Assembly: GCA_037134755.1 (NCBI GenBank) | Contig: JBAXLO010000139.1 | Span: forward strand, 1-12,429 | From: JBAXLO01 sp037134755 | Lineage (GTDB): Bacteria; Bacteroidota; Bacteroidia; Bacteroidales; JACABE01 | Length of the DNA stretch: 12,429 nucleotides | Direction of reading: 5' to 3' | Shown: positions 1-7,403 of the stretch, piece after piece | Layout: every line of letters begins with the position of its first letter | Position numbering within the stretch: the first letter of the stretch is position 1 | The notes under the pieces: generated by a model | What the model saw: only the letters and a program-made list of their open reading frames with translations | Told to the model about the DNA's origin: nothing | The model's database searches: none | Program-made: the position numbers and the translations under genes

Positions 1-78
1 GCGGAATGCCATTAGTTTGACCAAAAGACATAGCTTGAATATGCTTGTCAATAACATATTATTTACAATATATTTTAT

Positions 79-86
79 TATCTTTG
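79..86 (+). promoter_or_regulatory. Bacteroidota -7 promoter box TATCTTTG
   Basis: The octamer is a perfect match to the Bacteroidota sigma-A -7 consensus TAnnTTTG. It lies 74 bp before the preferred ATG at 161 and 11 bp before the alternative ATG at 98. No TTG -33 element is obvious at the usual distance of about 20 bp. A transcript starting just downstream would leave roughly a 70-nt leader for the start at 161. Confidence 0.5.
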
Positions 87-160
87 CAAATTATTAAATG
101 AAACTATTTATTATAGATTTCGTATTAGTAATAAATAGACACAACTTAAAAAGCAATACA

Positions 161-1099
161 ATGATAGAACGAGACGAAGTTAACTTTAACATGCAAAACA
201 ATGTCAGGCATTTTATGAACAAAAATAAATCAATCTGGAATGGCAATCAGATTATTACTGACTGTATGCTAACACTTGACACTAACATCAAATCAATTCA
301 GAACGCTACTAAAATGTTGTTGCGTGGCAAACAAGATATAACAGGATATAAGAAAAGTTTGCGAAAGGAATTAACTCCTTTAGTATTCATGATTAAAGAA
401 GCCTTGCGTCTGTATTACCGTATAAATGGTAGCAGCGAAGATATGCAGGTGCTTATTTACCCAATATCTAAGCTTAAACTAATGACCGAAAACAATTTTT
501 ATGTGGAGGCTTGTCGTATCAGCAAATTGTCTATTACTTTGGCTACGGCCCTTGTCCCTTTGGGGATTACTCAAGTGATGATAGATAGGTTAAGGGATGG
601 TCTCGAAGATTTTAATGTGCTTACTCCTCAAAGAGAAAAGCTGTCGAAAAAGAATGCTGCTTTTATAAAATTAATACCTGTTAAGATTAATGAAACACGT
701 TTGATGTTTAAAGAAGTGCTAGATGCAATTATAAGTACCTTCATGCTTAGTTATCCGGAGTTTTACGATGGTTACAAACTGTCGCGCCGTAGGATTTTAA
801 AGCCGGGTAAGCACAAACATTACACCGTTGAGATTGAAGGCAAACTTACCGATAATGAAACTTCAGTGGCTGTAAGTGATGTGATTGTGGTGGCAGGCAA
901 AAAGAAGAAGACTGCAATAAGCGACATCAAAGGCATTTATAAAATAAAGATATATATTAAAGATGCGGACACTATTACGTTTTCGCACGAGGGCTATGAG
1001 ACCAGTACTTTATATATACCAACTAAATATATTAATCATAAAGTTGTAGCAAATGCTAGTCTTATTAAAAGCTCAAACATAAGGATTAAGAAGATATAA
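161..1099 (+). CDS. Hypothetical protein with C-terminal CarboxypepD_reg-like domain
   Basis: I do not recognise the N-terminal part. It is about 220 residues, mostly helical and charged, with no motif I can name. The C-terminal part (about residues 224-303) has the pattern of a carboxypeptidase-regulatory-like beta-sandwich: a G-K-L-T-D opening, a V-V-V strand, S-D-I-K-G-I-Y, then I-T-F-S-H-E-G-Y. In Bacteroidota such domains usually sit on exported or outer-membrane proteins, yet no signal peptide or membrane segment is visible here. I chose the ATG at 161 (312 aa) because it follows an A-rich stretch and leaves a normal leader after the -7 box. An in-frame ATG at 98 would add 21 residues with an unconvincing N-terminus and almost no leader. 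The gene stands alone and converges on the glycosyltransferase gene, 71 bp away. Function is unknown. Confidence 0.8.
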   Translation: MIERDEVNFNMQNNVRHFMNKNKSIWNGNQIITDCMLTLDTNIKSIQNATKMLLRGKQDITGYKKSLRKELTPLVFMIKEALRLYYRINGSSEDMQVLIYPISKLKLMTENNFYVEACRISKLSITLATALVPLGITQVMIDRLRDGLEDFNVLTPQREKLSKKNAAFIKLIPVKINETRLMFKEVLDAIISTFMLSYPEFYDGYKLSRRRILKPGKHKHYTVEIEGKLTDNETSVAVSDVIVVAGKKKKTAISDIKGIYKIKIYIKDADTITFSHEGYETSTLYIPTKYINHKVVANASLIKSSNIRIKKI

Positions 1100-1142
1100 A
1101 GGGTATGCAATCTTTTGGAATTAGATAACTTAAATTTAGAAA

Positions 1143-1169
1143 TCTATACAATATATATAATAGTATAGA
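1143..1169. terminator. Possible bidirectional hairpin between convergent genes
   Basis: A perfect 7-bp inverted repeat (TCTATAC at 1143-1149, GTATAGA at 1163-1169) encloses a 13-nt AT-only loop. It fills the gap between two convergent stop codons at 1099 and 1171. The stem is weak, with only two GC pairs. Flanking sequence is T-rich on the plus side (CTTATTGCTTTT) and less so on the minus side. Position is the main support for a terminator role. Confidence 0.35.
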
Positions 1170-1170
1170 C

Positions 1171-2592
1171 TTATTGCTTTTCGAAGCCTCTTCTAGCCAT
1201 ATCACCCCAACCTTTCTTTTTGTTAATAAAGTAGTCGAAATTACCTCTTATTGAGAAGAAAACAGTCATAGGATGGTAAAGAAAAGGTTCTACCCAAGCT
1301 GCAATAAGCATTCGGAAGATCTCTCTCTTTTTCTCGTATCTATGATAGGTTAACTCCTCGAATAAAATGGAATAGGTGGAGAAAGTTAAGGCAAATACGG
1401 TTATCAAACCAAGCAATAGTAAGAAAAACTGCCAGTTAATCTGTCCTAAAGCGGCCATAAAAGCGAAAAATAACAATCCGAAGAACTCAATAATTGGAGC
1501 TAGCCATTCAAAAAAGAACCAGAAAGGGAAACTAATTAAGCCCATTTTGCCATATTTGGGATTAAAAAATAGTTTTTTGTGCATTAACAAAGTGTCTATG
1601 TTACCACGTGTCCATCTATTTCGTTGACGACTCAAAATCCTAATACTATCAGGCGCCTCAGTCCAACACAAAGGATCGGGGATGTAAGCAACCCTATATT
1701 TCAGCTTATTATCAATCATATAAATACGCATACGAACCACCAACTCCATATCCTCCCCAACAGTATGGGCATAGTATCCACCACAATTAATAGCAATTTC
1801 GCGATCGAACATACCCAAAGCACCCGAAATAATCAGCAAGCCATCCAAATTACTCCATGCCATTCTACCCATCAAAAATGCACGGGTATATTCAAGAACC
1901 TGCATACGAGGTAGGAACTTCTTTGGCAACTTAACCTGTATAATTTGTCCTTCTCTGATAATACATGAATTAGCAATACGGATAACACCCCCCGTAGCAA
2001 TAATCTTATCGCTTTTTTCTTCAAGGAATGGCTTCGCTAACTTCACCAAAGCATCCGACTGAATAATGGAATCAACATCAATAGCAACAAAGTAATCCTT
2101 TGAGGCTACATTCATTCCGGCATTCAATGAGTCGGCTTTACCACCGTTTACCTTGTCAACAACTATTAGCTTGTCGTATGATTTGTTCCTTGACTTGTAA
2201 ATAGCTCTTACAGGTTGCGAATCCAAACGATGGATAACAGTATAATCAACAGCCTCTAAATCATAAGCCAAGATGATCTTCTCTAAACTATCATCCTTAC
2301 TTCCATCATTAATAACCACAACTTCGTAATCATGATAATACAAAGACAAAAGAGCCCTAATGTTCTCAACAATAGTCTTACTCTCGTTGTAAGCAGGGGC
2401 TAAGATCGAAACAGAAGGGGCCAGCGGAGATGAAAGAATGACATTGTAATCAACAAAACTGTTCTTTCTTAAGTATTTTACAAGCGAAACAGCTGAAATA
2501 ACAGCTAATACAATGTAAGAAAAAATAATTAGAATCGTATAAACTAAGATTACTCTTTCGACAATAAATTGTATGATACTTATAACATTCAT
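1171..2592 (-). CDS. Membrane family 2 glycosyltransferase, processive synthase type
   Basis: This is an inner-membrane GT2 enzyme of the cellulose/hyaluronan/poly-GlcNAc synthase type (473 aa). An N-terminal membrane segment (about residues 8-38) is followed by a cytoplasmic GT-A domain. The catalytic signature is complete: A-P-A-Y-N-E at 65-70, D96 in V-I-N-D-G-S, the D-x-D at 172-174, G-E-D at 279-281 and Q-R-N-R-W at 323-327. Two or three hydrophobic segments follow (about 351-381, 385-408 and possibly 427-445). The Q-x-x-R-W motif and C-terminal helices favour a processive polymerase that moves its chain across the membrane. The sugar donor cannot be read from sequence. The ATG lies 2 bp after the stop of the upstream SPOR-HEAT gene, so the two are almost certainly co-transcribed and translationally coupled. 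No PilZ domain is visible. Fold and class are secure; the product is unknown. Confidence 0.9.
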   Translation of the reverse strand: MNVISIIQFIVERVILVYTILIIFSYIVLAVISAVSLVKYLRKNSFVDYNVILSSPLAPSVSILAPAYNESKTIVENIRALLSLYYHDYEVVVINDGSKDDSLEKIILAYDLEAVDYTVIHRLDSQPVRAIYKSRNKSYDKLIVVDKVNGGKADSLNAGMNVASKDYFVAIDVDSIIQSDALVKLAKPFLEEKSDKIIATGGVIRIANSCIIREGQIIQVKLPKKFLPRMQVLEYTRAFLMGRMAWSNLDGLLIISGALGMFDREIAINCGGYYAHTVGEDMELVVRMRIYMIDNKLKYRVAYIPDPLCWTEAPDSIRILSRQRNRWTRGNIDTLLMHKKLFFNPKYGKMGLISFPFWFFFEWLAPIIEFFGLLFFAFMAALGQINWQFFLLLLGLITVFALTFSTYSILFEELTYHRYEKKREIFRMLIAAWVEPFLYHPMTVFFSIRGNFDYFINKKKGWGDMARRGFEKQ

Positions 2593-2594
2593 CG

Positions 2595-4745
2595 TTAAAT
2601 TCTTTTATCAAAAACATGATTAACTATAGAGACCAATTCTTCATCACCTGACTGAGTAAACTTCTTTAATTCAATCTGACCTCTTACACCCAAAGCAGCC
2701 ATAGCTTTTGCAGCTTCAAGTTTAAATCTTTTATGATACCTGCCTTCTAAAATGTTCTTCAAAAAGTCTTTATTTGTATCATCAGGCAAAATTTGCATTG
2801 TTTTTAGGATAAGACTCTTAAACACTTCATCTGAATAATTGTAGATACGTCTTAAATCGGGCAAGCAATCAGAATAACCTACTTCACCAGCCGCCCTGAT
2901 AGCCTCTGCCCTGATCTTAAGATTAGGATGTTCGAAGAAATTAACCAAGCGTGGAGCATTGGATATCTGCTTATAAATCCTAATCATTTCAAGCGCGAAC
3001 AAAACTACTGATTCGTTGGAAACTCTCAGCCATTTATTGAAATCAGGCACTTCATAACCATTCCTTTGAATCAATACCTGAACATTTAAGTGCTCCCAAC
3101 CTAAAAATGGCTTAGTTAGTTTATCAAGGAAATAGTATGGATTCTCTTCATTCAATTCTATCATCGCAATTTGCGCTTCCATTCGTACAATTTCATTCTT
3201 ACTGTTAAGCATTTTCTCTATCTCATCCTTACTTTTAAATGCTTTCATTCTGGTAAGCTCACGGCAACCTTTAACTTTTATATGCCATCTTCTATCCCTT
3301 AACTTCCTTAGGGAATCTTTGTCGAGAGATGCATTAAAAAACAAGCTTCTTAGGTTTTCTAAAGCTTCACCCGACATGTCAAGGCTTAAGCGCATTATCT
3401 CATTTATAAGGATATTACGCTTAAAAGAAGAGCTAATGTTTTTCATCTGATTTAAAGCAGATATTTCCATGTCTGGATTAAATAAATATTCAGCCAATAA
3501 ATTCTGGATCTCTTCTTCTAGCTTTTTAATTCTTCTATCTTTCCTATTCTTACGAATTCTACTTACAAAAACAATGATAGTTACCAACAAGAAATTAAAT
3601 ACAAGATAAAGTATCAGAATCAAAACTACAATACCTAGTACAGTCTTCAATCCATTATCAATAATTTGATTAAAATAAGATTTCTTTTTAGCGTCTTGAT
3701 AATGGTATCGCTTATACTTCATCGTGTCCGAAGGCAAAACATTAATTGCATTACCAGGTCTTACATACACATCCTTACGGGAGTTATAAGTTTCGGTAAT
3801 AGTAGCAGGTTGACGCTGGGCAACAGTTGTTTCAACTTGCTTAATAATGTTCTTTTTTATATCGGAAAGCACTTCATTATTTGCATGATATATGATAAGA
3901 TCCTTTTTTATAACCGGATAGTATCTTTCTCTATATCTTGGAGCATTAATCGCCTTGGTAACCTTTGGCGGAGTGTAGCTTATTTGCTTTTTATACTGCT
4001 CTTTCCTTACATAAGTTTTAACAACTTTCTTATACTTAAGTGGAGCTACATTTTGCGTAGTAATAATTGAACTAGTACGTTGGTTATTTAAGTAAGCTAC
4101 TATAAAACCTATTCTTCTTCCATTAACATTTGATAATTTATCACAATATTGCTTAGCATCTGTATAGGTAGTAAAATTGCCTATGGTGTATCGATACCAT
4201 TCTCCTACCTCAATGTTAATATTCTCGTTGATATTTAAGATATTCCTAAGAGAGTCTAAAGAAATATTAATCTTTGATGCCCCAACCTGAACCCGATAAG
4301 TAAAATTGTGACTTACAAACGTTTTCTGATAAGGTAAGACTTGTCTTTTAGTATATTTATACTTAATTACAGGTGTGTGTGTGATAATAGTTTTCGATAC
4401 TTTTGTATTGTCTTTGAATACCACAACAAAAGCCCCTTTAATATTATTTCTTTCTACAAGTAAATCTTTATATTTTGATGCTTCTTGATAAGAATTAAAG
4501 TTACCTACAGAATACTTATACCATCCATTTGAAGAGTCTTCTTTTACCTCTTCGGTAAGCTTATAATAACTGGCGATAGTATCTTTTTCAATTCTTTTAT
4601 TTAAGGATGCGGCAATTTGAACCCTATAGATAGTCCCATTGCTTTGAAAGTAATTTAAAATATTACTATAATGATAAGCAAAGAAAATAACTATAAAGCC
4701 TATAATTAAGCTAGTTCGATAAACATTTTTGCTATTTATTGCCAA
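2595..4745 (-). CDS. Membrane protein with two SPOR domains and C-terminal HEAT repeats, TTG start
   Basis: A 716-aa protein in four parts. An N-terminal membrane anchor (about residues 11-31) leads to two SPOR-like modules at about 39-112 and 148-222. Each opens with Y-R-V-Q-(I/V)-x-A-S and contains G-(W/E)-W-Y-(K/R)-Y-(S/T)-(V/I)-G-N-F. A basic, tyrosine-rich linker runs to a strong second membrane segment at about 368-394. A charged helix (about 396-418) and HEAT-like helical repeats (about 480-710) follow. With two spans, the SPOR modules would be periplasmic and the HEAT part cytoplasmic. SPOR domains typically bind glycan strands lacking stem peptides; HEAT repeats bind proteins. The start is TTG: no in-frame ATG exists before residue 342, beyond both SPOR modules, and a TATATTTG box lies 27 bp upstream. 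It is first in an operon with the GT2 gene, so a partner or regulator of that synthase is the likeliest role (inference). Confidence 0.85.
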   Translation of the reverse strand: MAINSKNVYRTSLIIGFIVIFFAYHYSNILNYFQSNGTIYRVQIAASLNKRIEKDTIASYYKLTEEVKEDSSNGWYKYSVGNFNSYQEASKYKDLLVERNNIKGAFVVVFKDNTKVSKTIITHTPVIKYKYTKRQVLPYQKTFVSHNFTYRVQVGASKINISLDSLRNILNINENINIEVGEWYRYTIGNFTTYTDAKQYCDKLSNVNGRRIGFIVAYLNNQRTSSIITTQNVAPLKYKKVVKTYVRKEQYKKQISYTPPKVTKAINAPRYRERYYPVIKKDLIIYHANNEVLSDIKKNIIKQVETTVAQRQPATITETYNSRKDVYVRPGNAINVLPSDTMKYKRYHYQDAKKKSYFNQIIDNGLKTVLGIVVLILILYLVFNFLLVTIIVFVSRIRKNRKDRRIKKLEEEIQNLLAEYLFNPDMEISALNQMKNISSSFKRNILINEIMRLSLDMSGEALENLRSLFFNASLDKDSLRKLRDRRWHIKVKGCRELTRMKAFKSKDEIEKMLNSKNEIVRMEAQIAMIELNEENPYYFLDKLTKPFLGWEHLNVQVLIQRNGYEVPDFNKWLRVSNESVVLFALEMIRIYKQISNAPRLVNFFEHPNLKIRAEAIRAAGEVGYSDCLPDLRRIYNYSDEVFKSLILKTMQILPDDTNKDFLKNILEGRYHKRFKLEAAKAMAALGVRGQIELKKFTQSGDEELVSIVNHVFDKRI

Positions 4746-4771
4746 TGTATTAGTTTTCTTTTTACAACTAG

Positions 4772-4779
4772 CAAATATA
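4772..4779 (-). promoter_or_regulatory. -7 promoter box TATATTTG for SPOR-HEAT/GT2 operon
   Basis: The minus-strand reading is TATATTTG, a perfect TAnnTTTG match. It ends 26 bp before the TTG start codon at 4745, giving a leader of about 20 nt that ends in an A-rich stretch. A -33 TTG is not evident. The placement supports the TTG start. Confidence 0.55.
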
Positions 4780-5008
4780 ACTCCAATTAAGGGATGCTTT
4801 CTTCTTTATTTTCAGTATTTATAAACACCCAATTGTTAATAAGACTTTCGGGTTTTTGAATGGTATTTTTCATTCATCAATCAAGATTTTCATGTCTTAT
4901 ATCAAATTAAAATACTTTTTATTAAAATCTTTATATAAGTAAATCAAATTAAAAAAATCAAGACATATTGAAGGTAACTGTTTAATATGTTATACTATAT
5001 TAGGATAA

Positions 5009-5061
5009 TTATTAAAATTATTCTTAAAATTACTTTAAAATAAAAAGTATAATTTTAATAA
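5009..5061. repeat. 13-bp AT-only inverted repeat upstream of cobB
   Basis: The arms at 5009-5021 and 5049-5061 are perfect reverse complements (TTATTAAAATTAT and ATAATTTTAATAA), separated by 27 bp. The right arm ends 15 bp before the cobB -7 box. It could be an operator, or a chance product of a nearly pure AT region. Confidence 0.3.
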
Positions 5062-5076
5062 GTCAATAAAATATAT

Positions 5077-5084
5077 TACCTTTG
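5077..5084 (+). promoter_or_regulatory. -7 promoter box TACCTTTG for cobB
   Basis: A perfect TAnnTTTG match ends 21 bp before the cobB ATG. The expected leader is about 15 nt, A/T-rich and without a Shine-Dalgarno sequence. No clear -33 TTG is seen. Confidence 0.6.
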
Positions 5085-5105
5085 TAAACATTATTTAATA
5101 ATAAA

Positions 5106-5798
5106 ATGAAAAAAAAGATTATCGTTTTAACAGGAGCCGGCATAAGTGCAGAAAGTGGAATACGCACATTTAGAGATAGCGGCGGATTATGGGAAGGTCA
5201 CAATATTGAAGATGTTGCAACCCATGAAGCATGGGAAAGAAACCCTGAAATGGTTCAGGAATTTTACAACCAACGAAGAAAACAACTCTATGAAGTAGAA
5301 CCTAATGCTGCTCATTTAGCTTTAGCAAGGCTAGAAGAAAAATATGATGTTCAGATTATAACTCAAAATGTTGACGACTTACACGAAAGAGGTGGTTCTT
5401 CAAAAGTGTTGCATCTTCATGGCGAACTCAAGAAATCAAGAAGCACTGTAAACGACAATTTAATCTATGACATTAAGGGCTGGGAACTTAAAATGGGTGA
5501 TCTTTGTGAGAAAGGCTCTCAGTTAAGACCCCACATTGTGTGGTTCGGAGAAGGAGTTACTGAAATTGAAAAAGCAACCGACATTGCCAAAAAAGCCTAT
5601 ATTTTTATCGTAATCGGCACTTCAATGAACGTATATCCTGCAGCTGGTTTGCTCGAAAGCATTCCTTACTTTGTTACTAAATACTTTATTGATCCTAATG
5701 CAAAGGACAATTACAATGTTAGTAATCTTACTATAATAAAAGAAAAAGCCGGTATTGGTGTTCCTCGTTTAGTTGACGAACTACTTGCCAAAGTTTAA
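5106..5798 (+). CDS. cobB: NAD-dependent protein deacylase, SIR2 family (CobB-like)
   Basis: A compact bacterial sirtuin (230 aa) that removes acyl groups from lysines using NAD+, releasing nicotinamide and O-acyl-ADP-ribose. Core motifs are intact: G-A-G-I-S-x-x-S-G-I-R-x-F-R at 10-23, T-Q-N-V-D-D-L-H at 86-93, the catalytic H105 in H-L-H-G-E, R-P-H-I-V-W-F-G-E at 141-149 and G-T-S at 171-173. The Y-x-x-R pair (Y54, R57) marks class III sirtuins, which prefer negatively charged acyl groups such as succinyl, so desuccinylase activity is plausible alongside deacetylation. The zinc-ribbon region between H105 and R141 has only one cysteine (C134), so the four zinc ligands are missing. The start has its own -7 box and an A-rich leader. 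It appears to be monocistronic; trpS begins 178 bp later with its own promoter. Confidence 0.93.
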   Translation: MKKKIIVLTGAGISAESGIRTFRDSGGLWEGHNIEDVATHEAWERNPEMVQEFYNQRRKQLYEVEPNAAHLALARLEEKYDVQIITQNVDDLHERGGSSKVLHLHGELKKSRSTVNDNLIYDIKGWELKMGDLCEKGSQLRPHIVWFGEGVTEIEKATDIAKKAYIFIVIGTSMNVYPAAGLLESIPYFVTKYFIDPNAKDNYNVSNLTIIKEKAGIGVPRLVDELLAKV

Positions 5799-5847
5799 GA
5801 CATATACTTTATCACAAAACTATCTTTTTTTTATTTTAAAATAAATC

Positions 5848-5884
5848 ATGCAATCTCTGAAAAGACTTATATTATAGATTGCAT
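5848..5884. repeat. 9-bp inverted repeat between cobB and trpS
   Basis: ATGCAATCT at 5848-5856 and AGATTGCAT at 5876-5884 are perfect reverse complements around a 19-nt loop. The site is 50 bp after the cobB stop and about 80 bp before the trpS -7 box. It could be the cobB terminator, though no T-run follows on the plus strand, or a regulatory site for trpS. A T-run (5825-5832) precedes it instead. Confidence 0.35.
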
Positions 5885-5962
5885 AAGGTAATTCTATTGC
5901 ATTGTCAAGCATATTATCTTTAAAATTCCTCATTAAATAGCTCTTAATTGACAAAAAATAAC

Positions 5963-5970
5963 TAATTTTG
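5963..5970 (+). promoter_or_regulatory. -7 promoter box TAATTTTG for trpS
   Basis: A perfect TAnnTTTG match ends only 6 bp before the trpS ATG. If it is used, the mRNA is leaderless or nearly so. A TTG at 5948-5950 is too close to serve as a standard -33 element, so the box rests on the -7 match alone. Confidence 0.45.
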
Positions 5971-5976
5971 CAAACT

Positions 5977-6972
5977 ATGGAAACAGTAGTAAGCGGTGTT
6001 CGCCCAACTGGCGAATTACATTTAGGAAATTATTTTGGTGCGTTGCGCAACTTCATAAAGATGCAACATGAGCATAACTGTTATTTTTTTATAGCAGATT
6101 ATCATTCATTAACAACACATCCAACACCTCAGGATCTTCATGGCAATGTAAAAAGTGTATTGGTTAACTACCTTGCAGCCGGCATTGATCCTGAAGCAGC
6201 AACTATATATATTCAAAGCGATATGCCTCATGTTGCAGAGCTTTATCTTCTATTGAATATGAATGCATACATAGGTGAATTGGAAAGAGTAGCTTCTTTT
6301 AAGGAAAAGATACGTACACAACCAAATAATGTTAATGCTGGACTTCTTACATATCCTACTTTAATGGCCGCAGATATCATTATACATAAAGCTACTAAAG
6401 TGCCGGTTGGGAAAGATCAGGGACAACATCTGGAGATGACACGCAACTTTGTAAATCGTTTTAATCGACTTTATAATATTGAATATTTTCCTGAACCAGT
6501 TGCTTTTAATTTTGGAGAAGACCTAATAAAGATACCTGGATTAGATGGTAGTACAAAGATGTCGAAGTCAGATAACGAAAACAGTTGTATTTACTTATCA
6601 GATACTCCAGAAATGATAAGAAAAAAAGTAATGAAGGCTGTTACTGACTCTGGCCCAACTAATCCTATGCTAGGTAAAAGTCAATATATCATTAATCTTT
6701 TTAATATTATGGCTGCTGTATCATCAAAGGAAACTTTAAATCACTTTGAGGAGTTATATAATACATGTAGTATAAGATATGGAGACATGAAGAAACAACT
6801 TGCAGAAGATGTTATAGCATTTACAGCTCCATTTAGAGAGAAAATTATAGAACTATCTTCAAATAATGAATACTTAAGAAAGGTTGCAAAACAAGGGGCA
6901 GAAAAGGCAATAGAAAGTGCTTCAAAAACAATTAATGAAGTTAGAGAAATAATAGGATTTAAACCATTTTAA
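5977..6972 (+). CDS. trpS: Tryptophan--tRNA ligase
   Basis: A class I aminoacyl-tRNA synthetase that charges tRNA-Trp in the cytoplasm. Numbering from the ATG at 5977 (331 aa, normal for bacterial TrpRS): P-T-G-x-L-H-L-G-N at 10-18 is the HIGH-type motif. G-K-D-Q-x-x-H-x-E-M-T-R lies near 145-156, as expected for the tryptophan pocket. K-M-S-K-S at 194-198 is the KMSKS loop. The C-terminal helical anticodon-binding part is complete. A TTG at 5968 could add three residues, but it is part of the -7 box, so the ATG is preferred. The gene leads a tight plus-strand cluster: the next start is 20 bp after its stop. No T-box or trp-leader structure is visible. Confidence 0.96.
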   Translation: METVVSGVRPTGELHLGNYFGALRNFIKMQHEHNCYFFIADYHSLTTHPTPQDLHGNVKSVLVNYLAAGIDPEAATIYIQSDMPHVAELYLLLNMNAYIGELERVASFKEKIRTQPNNVNAGLLTYPTLMAADIIIHKATKVPVGKDQGQHLEMTRNFVNRFNRLYNIEYFPEPVAFNFGEDLIKIPGLDGSTKMSKSDNENSCIYLSDTPEMIRKKVMKAVTDSGPTNPMLGKSQYIINLFNIMAAVSSKETLNHFEELYNTCSIRYGDMKKQLAEDVIAFTAPFREKIIELSSNNEYLRKVAKQGAEKAIESASKTINEVREIIGFKPF

Positions 6973-6992
6973 GCAATAACTGTTATTAGATA

Positions 6993-7370
6993 ATGGCAAA
7001 AACAAGTAATCAATCTATATTCTTCGAGATCTTATTAAAACTAGGTGTTATCTTTTATCTTTTAGGGATATTTGATAATACATTAGGGCTATTACATGGA
7101 GTTCAAAATAGTTTCTGGGAACCAGTTTTAAGAGTAGTTTTAATAGTTTTTTTTATTGGATTAGGATTAATTACAGTTGCTTTAAGACGTGAGAACTTCA
7201 GAAGCTTCGCATTTTTATTAATATTTGTAATAAGCGCTTTAAAAATATTCACAACCTTTGCCAGTAATGGCTTCGACCTCGACGATATACCTACCTATAC
7301 CTTATTAATGGTAGTTTCGATATATATTCTTTATAGAACTTCTGAACATTCGCATTCCAGAAGGAGATAA
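6993..7370 (+). CDS. Small four-helix membrane protein of unknown function
   Basis: A 125-aa integral membrane protein with four predicted hydrophobic segments at about 11-36, 44-64, 70-90 and 100-115. A short polar turn containing D-L-D-D-I-P (95-100) precedes the last helix. The tail is basic and His/Ser-rich (S-H-S-R-R-R), likely cytoplasmic. I see no motif that names a family. The ATG is 20 bp after trpS and its stop is 33 bp before hflX, so it is probably co-transcribed with both. The context is translation-related, but that does not assign a role. An even number of helices would put both ends in the cytoplasm. Confidence 0.75.
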   Translation: MAKTSNQSIFFEILLKLGVIFYLLGIFDNTLGLLHGVQNSFWEPVLRVVLIVFFIGLGLITVALRRENFRSFAFLLIFVISALKIFTTFASNGFDLDDIPTYTLLMVVSIYILYRTSEHSHSRRR

Positions 7371-7403
7371 TCTAAAAACAACACAAAATAATATCAATAA
7401 AAT

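Larger units (their letters stand above)
4746..5105. other. Divergent AT-rich intergenic promoter region
   Basis: This 360-bp gene-free stretch separates the minus-strand SPOR-HEAT operon from plus-strand cobB. It holds a -7 box for each direction (4772-4779 minus, 5077-5084 plus) and a 13-bp AT-only inverted repeat at 5009-5021/5049-5061. A short motif, TCAAATTAAAA, occurs near 4902 and again near 4944. No open frame with a credible protein or RNA gene was seen. Confidence 0.6.

Noticed and set aside
1..97. Possible gene ends at the left edge (a short plus frame to 94, minus frames from 57 or 31)
   Set aside because: All are under 35 codons, overlap one another, and none gives a recognisable protein sequence.
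5830..5845. 16-bp perfect palindrome TTTATTTTAAAATAAA
   Set aside because: It is AT-only in an AT-rich gap, with no spacing clue to a promoter, and is likely chance.
5799..5962. T-box, trp attenuator or tRNA-like leader ahead of trpS
   Set aside because: No Trp-rich leader peptide, T-box sequence or tRNA fold is visible; only one simple inverted repeat is present.
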